64,000 nucleotides of DNA, taken from contig NZ_BJYM01000010.1 in assembly GCF_007991515.1 (NCBI RefSeq), positions 124,001-188,000 on the forward strand, given 5' to 3'. The position numbers and the translations under genes were made by a program. This DNA is from Oceanobacillus sojae. Lineage in GTDB: Bacteria; Bacillota; Bacilli; Bacillales; Amphibacillaceae. The notes beneath the pieces are model-generated. The model worked only from the letters and a program-made list of their open reading frames with translations. It ran no database searches and was not told the origin of the DNA. Positions within the stretch are counted from its first letter, which is position 1. Every line of letters begins with the position of its first letter. Below, piece by piece: positions 27,330 through 35,912 of this stretch.

Positions 27330-27423
27330 TACTTCCCTACGCTGGTATTAGCCAGATCAGGTTTGTAAGAGTCGGAAAGTAAGCATGCTTCCCTCTCAGC
27401 CCGCAGTTTTGGGCTCCCCTAGT
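27330..27423 (-). ncRNA. TPP riboswitch (THI element)
   Basis: On the minus strand the conserved landmarks occur in order: GGGGAGCCC, GGGCTGAGAGGGA, then AACCTGATCTGG, CTAATACCAGCG and TAGGGAAGTAG. These define the pyrimidine-sensor and pyrophosphate-sensor helices of the TPP aptamer. It precedes thiW-thiD-thiM-thiE and should switch the operon off when thiamine pyrophosphate is abundant. The CCTGAT of the aptamer can pair with ATCAGG in the terminator stem, a possible antiterminator. Confidence 0.95.
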
Positions 27424-27554
27424 AGTTGCTTTTCATTATTTTCTTTGAATCTACTGTATCAAAGATTTAACTGTTTGTCATGAAATAATAATCAGGCTTA
27501 AAAGCTATCAAAATAGAATGGAATGAATTCTTTATGGATAGAGAGGTATAAAGC

Positions 27555-28607
27555 ATGTTAAGAATGAACGAAATTGAATATCGTCAAGGAGATCAAACAT
27601 TATTTCCGAGGATAGATATAGAAATAAAATCTGGAGAAATCAAAGCAATTCAGTCCACTGTTAATGTGCGTGCAGTCTTACTGCAAATGATTTCCGGAGA
27701 AGAAAGTGTACGAAAGGGTTTTATTCAGATACACCATAAAACACTGGAGGAGGATAAGCAGAAATACTTTTCCTCTTTAGGAATTTGCTGGTATGAAGAA
27801 GGTATTTATGAACGGTTACAGGTAAAGGAATATTTGACATTTATCGGGTCCTTATATCAAAGCAAGGCTTCTATAAAAGAAGTTCTACAGCTGGTTCAAC
27901 TGGAGGAAAAAGCAAGATGGAAAATGCATCAGTTGAATCGATCTGAAAAACGCCGGGTCCAATTTGGCAGAATATTAATGCAGGAATCAGAAGTTGTTAT
28001 TTTTGAAGAGCCTGAGGTAAATGTAGACTTAGAAACGAAACGTGTACTTCATCAATTTGTCGAGATTTTGCAGGAAAAGCAAAAAGCGGTATTGATTTTA
28101 ACAACAAGTACGGAGAGTGCCATTACAATTGCAGATACGGTCTATCGTTTAGATGAACAGGGCCTGCATCAAATCGAAGTTGAAACGGAGGAGAAAGACA
28201 GAGTAAAGTCTTTAGAAATAGATGGGATAGAAACAGCGGAAGAAGAGGCTCAAGTACAGCAAACTTTTCAGTTAAATAAAATTTCTGCCAAAGTAGAGGA
28301 TAAAATTATTTTATTTGACCCACAGGAAATCGACTATATTGAAAGCCAGAATGGTCAAACATATCTGTATACGCGTGGAGAAGGATTTCCAACAGGTTTT
28401 ACCTTAAAAGAATTAGAACAGCGTTTATCTCATCAAGGCTTCTTTCGCTGCCATCGCTCCTATATTGTGAATCTTCAAAAAATAAGAGAGGTTATTACAT
28501 GGACCAGGAACAGTTACAGCTTGTCCCTTATTGATAAAAAAAGCTCTCAGGTTCCATTATCGAAATCAAAGTTGAACGAGCTGAAGGAATTATTGGGGGT
28601 AGAATAA
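27555..28607 (+). CDS. LytTR-family transcription regulator fused to a degenerate ABC ATPase domain
   Basis: 350 residues in two parts. Residues 1-215 or so align with an ABC ATPase but have lost its active site: the Walker A position reads STVNVRAVLLQM instead of GxxGxGKST, the signature is LNRSEKRR instead of LSGGQ, Walker B ends VIFEEPE, and the H-loop is TTSTES. Residues 240-350 are a LytTR DNA-binding domain (DPQEIDYIESQNGQTYLYT, FFRCHRSYIVNLQKIREV). It is probably a non-hydrolytic regulator that senses or mimics its ABC partner. A complete ATPase and permease follow 110 bases later, with possible LytTR repeats in the gap. Confidence 0.85.
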   Translation: MLRMNEIEYRQGDQTLFPRIDIEIKSGEIKAIQSTVNVRAVLLQMISGEESVRKGFIQIHHKTLEEDKQKYFSSLGICWYEEGIYERLQVKEYLTFIGSLYQSKASIKEVLQLVQLEEKARWKMHQLNRSEKRRVQFGRILMQESEVVIFEEPEVNVDLETKRVLHQFVEILQEKQKAVLILTTSTESAITIADTVYRLDEQGLHQIEVETEEKDRVKSLEIDGIETAEEEAQVQQTFQLNKISAKVEDKIILFDPQEIDYIESQNGQTYLYTRGEGFPTGFTLKELEQRLSHQGFFRCHRSYIVNLQKIREVITWTRNSYSLSLIDKKSSQVPLSKSKLNELKELLGVE

Positions 28608-28620
28608 GCACAATTCAGCT

Positions 28621-28655
28621 TGAAATATACTCCATTCATTGAAGATATACTGCAC
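28621..28655 (+). promoter_or_regulatory. Candidate LytTR direct-repeat operator
   Basis: TGAAATATACTCCATTC and TGAAGATATACTGCACT form direct repeats with the shared ATATACT at 28625-28631 and 28645-28651, 20 bases apart. LytTR proteins usually bind two direct repeats about two helical turns apart. The site lies between the LytTR gene and the ABC transporter genes. Confidence 0.35.
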
Positions 28656-28717
28656 TATTCCTTAAATAGCGATATTCTGTGATCACAGACAAATAACTGA
28701 CGCAGGAGGTTTTTGGA

Positions 28718-29566
28718 GTGGAGAATATGATAGAAGTGAAATCTTTAGAGAAGATTTTTGGTGATAAACAGGCATTACATGATGTATCTTTCCAGGTTAA
28801 AAAAGGAGAAACATTTGGTTTTCTGGGGCCAAGTGGTTCTGGAAAGACAACAACAATAAAGATTTTAACAGGTCAAATGAGGCAGAGTTCAGGTACAGCA
28901 AATGTATTTGGTGTACCAGTTTCAAAGTTAAACACACCTGAATATCGAAAACGTTTTGGTGTGGTAACAGATAATAGCGGTTTATACGCAAGACTAACCA
29001 TTTATGATAACTTAAAGCTTTACGCAGATTTATATGGTACATCTTTACAACGAATTGACGAGGCGCTTGAATCAGTTAACTTAGGTTCTGAGAAAAAAAC
29101 ACAAGTCGCCAAGCTGTCTAAAGGAATGACACAGCGGGTATTATTAGCAAGAACGCTTTTGCATAAGCCTGAGCTATTATTTTTAGATGAACCGACATCT
29201 GCATTGGATCCTGCTAACTCCAAGCATATCCATAATGGTTTAAAGGAACTGAATCGACAGGGAACGACCATTTTTCTGACAACACATGATATGGAGGAGG
29301 CAGATCATCTGTGCAGCCAGGTAGCCTTTTTAAATAAAGGGGTCGTCCAGCTTTTAGATGAGCCGAAACAGCTGAAAAAACAGTATCGGGAAGAAATTAT
29401 TGGTATTGAATTAAAGGATGGAAGAGAATTAGAGCTTCCCTTGAAAGCATCAAGTGCTGAGGAAATTCAACAATATATTTCCCGGGAAATGGTGGAGCGT
29501 ATTTATACAAAAGAACCGACATTAGGAGATATCTTTGTTGAAGTGACTGGGAGGGAGTTAGTATGA
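28718..29566 (+). CDS. ABC transporter ATP-binding protein (ABC-2 exporter type)
   Basis: 282 residues with intact nucleotide-binding motifs: Walker A GPSGSGKTTT near residue 39, signature LSKGMTQRVLLART near 133, Walker B LLFLDEPTSALDP near 154, and H-loop TTHDMEEAD near 186. A short C-terminal domain (IGIELKDGRELELP) is typical of drug or lipid exporter ATPases. GTG start, with AGGAGG 8 bases upstream. It overlaps the permease gene by 4 bases. It should power export of an unknown substrate under control of the upstream LytTR fusion. Confidence 0.9.
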   Translation: MENMIEVKSLEKIFGDKQALHDVSFQVKKGETFGFLGPSGSGKTTTIKILTGQMRQSSGTANVFGVPVSKLNTPEYRKRFGVVTDNSGLYARLTIYDNLKLYADLYGTSLQRIDEALESVNLGSEKKTQVAKLSKGMTQRVLLARTLLHKPELLFLDEPTSALDPANSKHIHNGLKELNRQGTTIFLTTHDMEEADHLCSQVAFLNKGVVQLLDEPKQLKKQYREEIIGIELKDGRELELPLKASSAEEIQQYISREMVERIYTKEPTLGDIFVEVTGRELV

Positions 29567-30270
29567 CATTTTCTGTAAAACGGTTTATGGCTATTTTTCA
29601 AAAAGACTTAAAAGATTTATATCGAAATTTGTACGTTTCATCAACAGCACTGATGCCACTTGTATTTGCTGTCATATATAGTCGGGTAGGGGAAGTGCCA
29701 TTGGCGATGTACTTGTTTGTAATTACTTTATCCCTTGCTTTGGTTGGTACCTTTCTGCAATGTGCGATAATAGCAGAAGAAAAGGAGAAAAATACGTTGC
29801 GTGGTCTGATGCTTTCTCCAGCAACATTGACAGAAATTTTAGCTGGGAAAAGTGCTGTTACTATTGTAATTACGATTATTGTAACTGCTGTTAGTATGTT
29901 TATCATGGGTTTTTCATTTGACGGAAGAGGCTGGTTAATTGCTGGAATTCTTCTATCTCTGATTTTCTTTATCGCTTTAGGAACTTGGATGGGATTAATC
30001 ACAAGAAGTGTTTTAGAAGCATCTGTCTATATTCTTCCTGTAATGTTTATATTTGGAATGGCTAATATGTTTATCGGGCTAGCCGATCAGTTCAGCTTCT
30101 TACAAGTATTAGAGTATACACCGGGAATTCAGCTGGAAGAAATTGCGAATTTGGGTGAATCAGGAGCAGGTTTTGATGAACTTTGGAAGCCTTTTGCAAT
30201 TATTGGAGCCTGGGTTGCAGCAACTTTAGTATTAGCTGCTGTTACATTTAAGAAGCGTATGATGGATTAA
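29563..30270 (+). CDS. ABC-2 type transporter permease
   Basis: 235 residues with six predicted helices, typical of ABC-2 permeases. The N-terminal amphipathic stretch FMAIFQKDLKDLYRNLYV is followed by the family phrase EEKEKNTLRGLMLSPATLTEILAGKS near residue 72. It overlaps the ATPase gene in an ATGA-like junction, so the two are made together. Exported substrate unknown; in this family it is often an antimicrobial or lipid. Closed by a strong terminator. Confidence 0.88.
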   Translation: MTFSVKRFMAIFQKDLKDLYRNLYVSSTALMPLVFAVIYSRVGEVPLAMYLFVITLSLALVGTFLQCAIIAEEKEKNTLRGLMLSPATLTEILAGKSAVTIVITIIVTAVSMFIMGFSFDGRGWLIAGILLSLIFFIALGTWMGLITRSVLEASVYILPVMFIFGMANMFIGLADQFSFLQVLEYTPGIQLEEIANLGESGAGFDELWKPFAIIGAWVAATLVLAAVTFKKRMMD

Positions 30271-30323
30271 ATAAGGAATAGATTGTTGATTAGAATTAAT
30301 AGAAGCGAGTTTAATTAAAAGCA

Positions 30324-30370
30324 AAGCCATTTGAAGAGCAAAAGGAACTCTTCAAATGGCTTTTTTTCTT
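30324..30370 (+). terminator. Strong rho-independent terminator
   Basis: AAGCCATTTGAAGAG pairs with CTCTTCAAATGGCTT around a 9-base loop, followed by a run of T. The rest of 30271-30569 is AT-rich with no gene visible. Confidence 0.88.
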
Positions 30371-30569
30371 TTGCAGTAAAGCAATGGTTGGTTTATTTTC
30401 TCTACAGTATAAGTTAATTAAGTTCCTGTTTCCAAGCCTGATAAATGCTAACTTTGTTAAGATTACTACAATCATTATCCCAATAATAATTAGATTTTAT
30501 TAATAAAGTAATGTAACATATAATTAACAAAAGTAATTTATATATTGCATTTATGAGGCGGAGTGAATA

Positions 30570-30767
30570 ATGAGAAATAATGTGAAAATAACACGTGTCA
30601 AAACGTCAATGACCCAGCAGCAGTTGGCAAAGAATGTTGGCGTGACGAGATAGACAATTGGATTGATTGAAAAAGGGGAATACAACCCCACACTCTCACT
30701 CTGTATTGCAATAGCAAAAGAGCTAGATAAAACATTAGATGAATTATTTTGGGAGGTAGAAGATTAA
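30570..30767 (+). pseudogene. XRE-family regulator (YozG-like) interrupted by an in-frame TAG
   Basis: 66 codons. The helix-turn-helix reads MTQQQLAKNVGVTR, then TAG at 30651-30653, then TIGLIEKGEYNPTLSLCIA and the typical tail KTLDELFWEVED. In intact relatives the stop position is usually glutamine (TRQTI), so a CAG-to-TAG change is likely. Without suppression only 27 residues would be made. An AGGCGGAG site precedes the ATG. The stop codon overlaps the ATG of the next membrane-protein gene, the usual pairing for these small regulators. Confidence 0.85.
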
Positions 30768-31219
30768 TGAAATCATGGATATCTTTTTTAATGCCGAATG
30801 ATGAATATAAAGAAAAAAAGATGCTATATTTTTTAGCTGAAGGAGGAGTTCTGCTTTTTCTTTTTCTGGTAATCATGTTTATTAGCGGTAATTTTATAAG
30901 CTTAGATACAGCTGTCATTTTGTTAGCAGGTATAGCAATTTTCCTTTTTTATAATTTAGGAAGATATACACTGTCGGGAATCGAACATACTGATATTGCA
31001 ACGGAAAAGGAATATAAAGGAGCGTTAAGAGCTCTTAAAGCCAGAACTGCTTCCTTTGTTGTTGTGTTTGGAATAGGCTATCTGATATATAAAATAACAT
31101 CTGATCAAGCAAGCTGGTATGATTTTTTTGGAATGGTAATAAGTGTGGGTGCACTATCATTTTTATTGGAATTCATTTCATTAAAAAAATCTTATAAGAA
31201 GAATAAAGAGTTATTATAA
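30767..31219 (+). CDS. Four-helix membrane protein paired with an XRE regulator
   Basis: 150 residues with four predicted helices (about 25-43, 50-66, 95-113 and 122-140), a charged start MKSWISFLMPNDEYKEKK and a basic tail. The start overlaps the stop of the preceding broken regulator (TAATG), with GGGAGG upstream. Such XRE regulator plus membrane protein pairs are common in Firmicutes, and the membrane protein is often called DUF3278-like or similar. I cannot name the family with confidence. Function unknown. Confidence 0.7.
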   Translation: MKSWISFLMPNDEYKEKKMLYFLAEGGVLLFLFLVIMFISGNFISLDTAVILLAGIAIFLFYNLGRYTLSGIEHTDIATEKEYKGALRALKARTASFVVVFGIGYLIYKITSDQASWYDFFGMVISVGALSFLLEFISLKKSYKKNKELL

Positions 31220-31302
31220 AGGTTTTTTGATGATATGTAGAAATATATGACTAGGATTATGCTTAGGTAATTTATTCTATCTGTGTATAAGAGAGCGATA
31301 AA

Positions 31303-31700
31303 ATGGAAAATACACCTGTCTCAATAAAAAGAATTATTATAATCTATCTGGTGGCTGTCGCTATTTTTTTGTCTGAATGAATGGGTGAGCAAAAAAGGGG
31401 ATACGAAGGTGGATATAACTATTCCGGAAGATGCTTTTGTTATTGAAGGATATGTAGTATCAAAGCGCTGGAATGAGATGTGGATTGGATCAATCAGTAA
31501 GCTTCTGGCAGGGACTGTCTGGCTTGATTACTTCTGATTATGGGGATAACGTAATTATTCTATCCCCACATCGTGAGATGGAAGGAAGTTTTCTTTTTGG
31601 GCAACCTCAAGTAAATCAAAAAATAAGGGTGTACGGTGACTATCTTAGAGAATCTTTTCCGGGAAGAATTTCTGTTTACGCCATAGAAATTATCGAGTAA
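31303..31700 (+). pseudogene. Small membrane-anchored protein, broken by two frameshifts
   Basis: ATG 31303 opens a signal-anchor (VSIKRIIIIYLVAVAIF). At the T7 run near 31364-31370 the frame must shift to continue CLNEWVSKKGD, DITIPEDAFVIEGYVVSKRWNEMW. Around 31500 it must shift again to continue LITSDYGDNVIILSPHREMEG and end RISVYAIEIIE at 31700. Joined, the pieces give a plausible extracytoplasmic protein of about 130 residues. I do not recognise it. Either a decayed gene or indel errors in homopolymers. Confidence 0.6.
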
Positions 31701-31925
31701 GATGAATAATATTATTTGAAATACTTGGAAGTGGAAATGTTTAGAAGATATAGCATTCTATTTTCTTTTATAAAAGGATTATATTATTTCACTATTTGCA
31801 AAAGCTATTTTTGAGCCATTATTGCCAGGCTTACTAAGTAGTTTTTTTATGAGGTTGAAATAAAACAAGGGTATTTACAGCTTTTGTGGTTTCAAAAAAA
31901 TTTTTAGGGGAATATATTATAAAAA

Positions 31926-32093
31926 TCATGAAGCTGTTAATCTCCATACAGCATTCGCAATCGTTTCAGCAAAGGTGTAGACGTCCATAACAAAATTATT
32001 TTCTCTATCTTCTGCTTTCTGTTTTTTTACAAAGTCTTCGCATTTTATTCCTTCCTCTAATAATGGTGCTTTCTCCAGTTTTATAGACTTAAT
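31926..32093 (-). pseudogene. C-terminal gene remnant
   Basis: An open stretch on the minus strand reads SIKLEKAPLLEEGIKCEDF, then KKQKAEDRENNFVMDVY and TFAETIANAVWRLTAS before a TGA. It has a protein-like composition but no start codon or ribosome binding site and meets a stop just upstream. Probably the tail of a lost gene; family not recognised. The neighbouring 31701-31925 and 32094-32340 hold nothing else I can support apart from the leader of the opu genes. Confidence 0.35.
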
Positions 32094-32340
32094 GATACAG
32101 GAGACTCATTCTTGATCTCTCTGTACATTGGGTAAGGTTTTTACAGACAAAATATCCGTCCACCAGTGCATACATCGCCTTGGATATGAACTTCATGTCT
32201 TTATGGTTATATACAGATTTTTTATTATGTCGTTTTTCTATTTTTTAAAAATTCAGTATTATTACAGGGGTTATATGGAGATGAGCGGCAGACTGATGCT
32301 AATAACAGCTCATTTCGTTATTGAAAAAGGGGGCACTAAA

Positions 32341-32994
32341 ATGAATGAATATCTCGAATATCTGCGTATTAATGCTTCTTACATATGGGGCCTTACAGTT
32401 CAACATATAGAACTCGTAGGGATAGCGATAATAATTGCAATTATTATTGGGGTCTCGATTGGCATTTATTTAACAACCAATGAGGATTTGGCAGAAACAG
32501 TTTTAGCAGCAGCTTCTGTGCTATTAACCATCCCGAGTATTGCGTTGTTTGGAATAATGATTCCGTTCTTTTCGTTAATCAATCAGGGAATTGGATTTGT
32601 TCCGGCGTTAGTAGCATTGGTGCTGTATTCTCAGCTGCCAATTATCCGCAACACCTATTCAGCCATTAAGAATGTGAATCCAGCAGTCATAGATGCAGCG
32701 AATGGTATAGGGATGAAGAGAAGCCAAAGACTGGTTCGTGTTGAAATTCCAAACGCACTGCCTGTAATTATGGCAGGTATACGCACAGCGGTGGTTTTAA
32801 ATATAGGAATTGGAGTTATTGCTGCATTTATTGGTGCGGGGGGTCTTGGGACTTTGATTGTGCAAGGTATTACCCGGACGGATATGTATTCTATTGTTAC
32901 AGGTTCAATTGTGGTTTCTTTGCTTGCGATTATTGCAGATATGATTCTTCTGTTTATCCAGAAGAGGCTGACACCAAAAGGAATAGCAAACTAA
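32341..32994 (+). CDS. Osmoprotectant ABC transporter permease (OpuCB type)
   Basis: 217 residues with five or six helices of the BPD-type permease family. It has LLTIPSIALFGIMIPFF near residue 61, SAIKNVNPAVIDAANGIGMKRSQRLVRVEIPNA (the ATPase-coupling EAA loop) near 106, and IGAGGLGTLIVQGI near 165. ATG 32341 follows AAAAAGGGGG; longer readings add unlikely sequence. It is first of four opu genes whose order here is permease, ATPase, permease, binding protein. It imports betaine, carnitine or choline-type solutes by family. Confidence 0.88.
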   Translation: MNEYLEYLRINASYIWGLTVQHIELVGIAIIIAIIIGVSIGIYLTTNEDLAETVLAAASVLLTIPSIALFGIMIPFFSLINQGIGFVPALVALVLYSQLPIIRNTYSAIKNVNPAVIDAANGIGMKRSQRLVRVEIPNALPVIMAGIRTAVVLNIGIGVIAAFIGAGGLGTLIVQGITRTDMYSIVTGSIVVSLLAIIADMILLFIQKRLTPKGIAN

Positions 32995-33015
32995 CACGGA
33001 CGAAGGGGTGAACTT

Positions 33016-34023
33016 ATGATTTCATTTAAGCATGTATCTAAATCATATACAGGAACTGAGAAAGCTGTTAACGATGTTAATTTTGAAGTGGAAAAAGGGG
33101 AAATTGTAATATTTCTTGGACCATCCGGTTGCGGGAAAACTACACTTCTTCGGATGGTGAACCGTTTGGAGACAATTAGTGAAGGGTCAGTCTTGATTAA
33201 TGGAGAAGATATTGGCAATCTGAATGAAATTGAACTCAGACGAAATATTGGTTATGTCATCCAAAGTAACGGTTTGTTTCCAAACATGGATATTGAAGAG
33301 AATGTAACGATTGTTCCTGATTTACTGGGATGGGACAAAAAGAAAAAACATAACCGCTATAAAGAATTGATGCAATTGATTGGTCTGGATCCAATGGAAT
33401 ACAGGAAACGATTTCCTAATGAGCTGTCTGGGGGGCAGCAACAGCGGATTGGTGTAATTAGAGCACTTGCCGCTGATCCACCGGTTATGCTGATGGATGA
33501 GCCGTTTGGCGCTCTGGATCCATTAATTCGTGAAAAAATACAGGATGAATTTTTACAGATTCAGCGCGAGGTCAAGAAAACGATATTGTTTGTCAGTCAC
33601 GATATTGACGAAGCCATTAAAATGGCAGATAAAATTGTACTTATGCGTGATGGAGAGATTATGCAGTATGGAACACCATCAGATATATTAATCCATCCTA
33701 AAAATGAATATGTCTCTCAATTCATAGGAAGGGACCGCGCCATTAAGCATCTTAGTTTACGCACAATTGCTCAGCTGCAAGAAGAAATTGGTCTTGTAGA
33801 AATTGATCAGTCTATTGTCGATTCCAAACAGGTGAACATTCATGAGAATTTAAAAGATACGCTTGCGATGTTATTAAATCAAGAGGCGGATCAAGTGATC
33901 GTGCACGATGATAATGATGAGGTACAGGGAGCTATCACCATTGACCGTGTGCAAAGATATTTGCATTTGGAAATGCGCCAAAAACCGTCTCAGACCGTAG
34001 AAAAAGAGAAGGTGATGGAGTGA
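33016..34023 (+). CDS. Osmoprotectant ABC transporter ATP-binding protein (OpuCA type) with short CBS region
   Basis: 335 residues. Walker A is GPSGCGKTT near residue 37, signature LSGGQQQRIGVIRAL near 138, Walker B MLMDEPFGALDP near 158, and H-loop VSHDIDEAIKMAD near 192. The C-terminal region after residue 250 has one recognisable CBS-like segment (LKDTLAMLLNQEADQVIVHDDNDEVQGAITIDRV), so it is shorter than OpuCA proteins with two CBS domains of about 380 residues. In relatives the CBS domains sense ionic strength. It overlaps the next permease gene by 4 bases. Confidence 0.9.
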   Translation: MISFKHVSKSYTGTEKAVNDVNFEVEKGEIVIFLGPSGCGKTTLLRMVNRLETISEGSVLINGEDIGNLNEIELRRNIGYVIQSNGLFPNMDIEENVTIVPDLLGWDKKKKHNRYKELMQLIGLDPMEYRKRFPNELSGGQQQRIGVIRALAADPPVMLMDEPFGALDPLIREKIQDEFLQIQREVKKTILFVSHDIDEAIKMADKIVLMRDGEIMQYGTPSDILIHPKNEYVSQFIGRDRAIKHLSLRTIAQLQEEIGLVEIDQSIVDSKQVNIHENLKDTLAMLLNQEADQVIVHDDNDEVQGAITIDRVQRYLHLEMRQKPSQTVEKEKVME

Positions 34024-34769
34024 ATCGGAAAAAGCTTATTGCTAATATTGTCCGTATTTTACTGTATGCTTTTGTCATTGGCTTCTTTATTTACGCAGGG
34101 GTAAATGGCTATTTTTCGCCGATTTTCGAACAGACGGATACATTTTGGGTATTGGTAGGGCAGCATCTCAATCTTGTCATGCTTTCTTCTATTTTGGCAG
34201 TTGTAATTGCTTTGCCTTTGGCGGTTTTATTTACACGCCCGCGTTTTCGTAAATATGAATGGATTGCTTCGAACGTTGCCAATCTGGCACAGACGGTTCC
34301 GAGTTTAGCCGTTTTAGCATTGGCAATTGGTATTTTAGGGGTCGGCTTTAAGCCGGCAGTATTTGCTTTATTTATTTACTCTGTTTTACCGATCTTTCGT
34401 AATGCGGTTGCAGGATTTAATTCGATAAATCCCGATCTCATTGATGCAGGGAAAGGGATGGGAATGAAAGCAAGCCAGATTTTTTGGAGAGTGGAAGTGC
34501 CGAATGCAGCATACGCAATTATCGGCGGACTCAGGACAGCTATTGTCTTAAACGTTGGAACGGCTGCCCTAGCTTATTATATTGGTGGCGGTGGTTTAGG
34601 TGTCTGGATTATGACAGGTATTGAACTTTTTGACAATGCTTATTTAATTTCAGGGGCGATTCCTGTTACACTGCTGGCAATTGGACTTGATTACTTATTA
34701 AGAGGAGCAGGTTACGTTATTTCGCCAAAATCAGCAAGCCAGACGGCTGATTCTGCCACTTCGACATAA
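34020..34769 (+). CDS. Osmoprotectant ABC transporter permease (OpuCD type)
   Basis: 249 residues with a GTG start overlapping the ATPase stop. Membrane helices flank LAQTVPSLAVLALAIGILG near residue 90 and the coupling loop INPDLIDAGKGMGMKASQIFWRVEVPNA near 138, followed by AYYIGGGGLGVWIMTGI. It pairs with the OpuCB-like permease to form the channel. The C-terminal tail SPKSASQTADSATST is polar. The binding-protein gene begins 15 bases downstream with AAAGGAGG. Confidence 0.88.
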   Translation: MNRKKLIANIVRILLYAFVIGFFIYAGVNGYFSPIFEQTDTFWVLVGQHLNLVMLSSILAVVIALPLAVLFTRPRFRKYEWIASNVANLAQTVPSLAVLALAIGILGVGFKPAVFALFIYSVLPIFRNAVAGFNSINPDLIDAGKGMGMKASQIFWRVEVPNAAYAIIGGLRTAIVLNVGTAALAYYIGGGGLGVWIMTGIELFDNAYLISGAIPVTLLAIGLDYLLRGAGYVISPKSASQTADSATST

Positions 34770-34784
34770 AGGAGGATTACAAAA

Positions 34785-35690
34785 ATGACTATTTTTAGAC
34801 GTTTCACCATACTCGTCCTCCTCTGCATCTTTTTAAGCGGATGCTCGGTTTTCGGCGGTGGCGGGAAGTCAGTAACAATTGGCGGGAAAAATTTCACCGA
34901 GCAGTATTTACTTACACAAATGACATATTTCTTACTTGAGGAGGAAGGGTTCCAGGTGAAAATGATGGAGAATTTGGGAAGTACAGTTCTCCGGACAGCT
35001 CTTGAAAATGGACAGGTCACACTTGCTTGGGATTACACAGGAACAGCGATTGTAACTTATTTGGGGATGGATCCAATAACAGACCCGGATGAAGCATATG
35101 AAGAGTTGAAACGAGTTGATCAGAAAAATGGCATTGCCTGGGTGAACCCTTCGAAAGTAAACAATACGTATGCACTTGCTATGACTCGTGACAATGCTGA
35201 GGAATACGGGATTGAATCTTACTCGGATTTGGCGGATTATGTGAATGAACATCCAGAAGAATTAACAATGGGCACCGATGCTCAGTTCGCTAATCGTGAG
35301 GATGGACTTCCTGGGGTAGAGGAAACATACGGTTTTCAATTTGGAGCAGAAAATATTACGCAAATGGATTCAGGACTTATCTACGAAGCGTTGCAAAGCG
35401 GGAACCTCGATGTAGGTGTAGCATATGAAACAAATGCCCAAATTGATGCATTTGACTTGGTTTTATTAGAAGATGACGAAAAGTTTTTTGCTCCTTATAA
35501 TGCAGCACTTGCTGTGAGTGAAGAATTTCTTGAGGAATATCCGGAAGTTGAGTCCATTCTTGCGCCTCTTGCAGAAAGTCTTGACAGTGAAGTAATGCGT
35601 CAGCTCAATTACCAGGTAGACATTGAAAGGCAGAGTGTCGCCATAGTTGCGCATAATTATCTGGTTGAGAATGGCTTTTTGGAGGAATAA
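34785..35690 (+). CDS. Osmoprotectant ABC transporter substrate-binding lipoprotein (OpuCC type)
   Basis: 301 residues. The signal peptide ends in a lipobox IFLSGC near residue 20, then a Gly-rich linker and the OpuAC-like fold: VTIGGKNFTEQYLLTQM near residue 31, LENGQVTLAWDYTGTAIVTYLG near 75, TMGTDAQFANREDGLPGVEETYGF near 163, and YEALQSGNLDVGVAYETNAQI near 200. It captures betaine, carnitine or choline derivatives outside the membrane. Last gene of the operon, followed by a terminator. The exact ligand is not readable. Confidence 0.9.
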   Translation: MTIFRRFTILVLLCIFLSGCSVFGGGGKSVTIGGKNFTEQYLLTQMTYFLLEEEGFQVKMMENLGSTVLRTALENGQVTLAWDYTGTAIVTYLGMDPITDPDEAYEELKRVDQKNGIAWVNPSKVNNTYALAMTRDNAEEYGIESYSDLADYVNEHPEELTMGTDAQFANREDGLPGVEETYGFQFGAENITQMDSGLIYEALQSGNLDVGVAYETNAQIDAFDLVLLEDDEKFFAPYNAALAVSEEFLEEYPEVESILAPLAESLDSEVMRQLNYQVDIERQSVAIVAHNYLVENGFLEE

Positions 35691-35736
35691 AGGTAAAGCG
35701 GATTGTCAAGTAGACAGGAAATACTTAAAAGTAATG

Positions 35737-35772
35737 AATGGCATTACTCTTTATGGGTAATGTCATTTTAAA
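35737..35772 (+). terminator. Terminator of the opu operon
   Basis: AATGGCATTAC pairs with GTAATGTCATT (one G-T pair), followed by TTAAAT. Moderate T-run. Confidence 0.6.
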
Positions 35773-35912
35773 TGTGGTATCCCACTTATTACTTGGGGCT
35801 TTATAAATACTGAAATTATATTTTAACCTCATTTAAATGAAGCTTATCCATTTTGTTTATTTAAAATTAGAAATATACTTAAGGAAGACATAAAATTTTA
35901 AAAGCAGGTGGT

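Noticed and set aside
32128..32340. N-terminal extension of the first Opu permease
   Set aside because: The extra 71 residues do not fit the family; AAAAAGGGGG precedes ATG 32341, which gives the normal 217-residue length.
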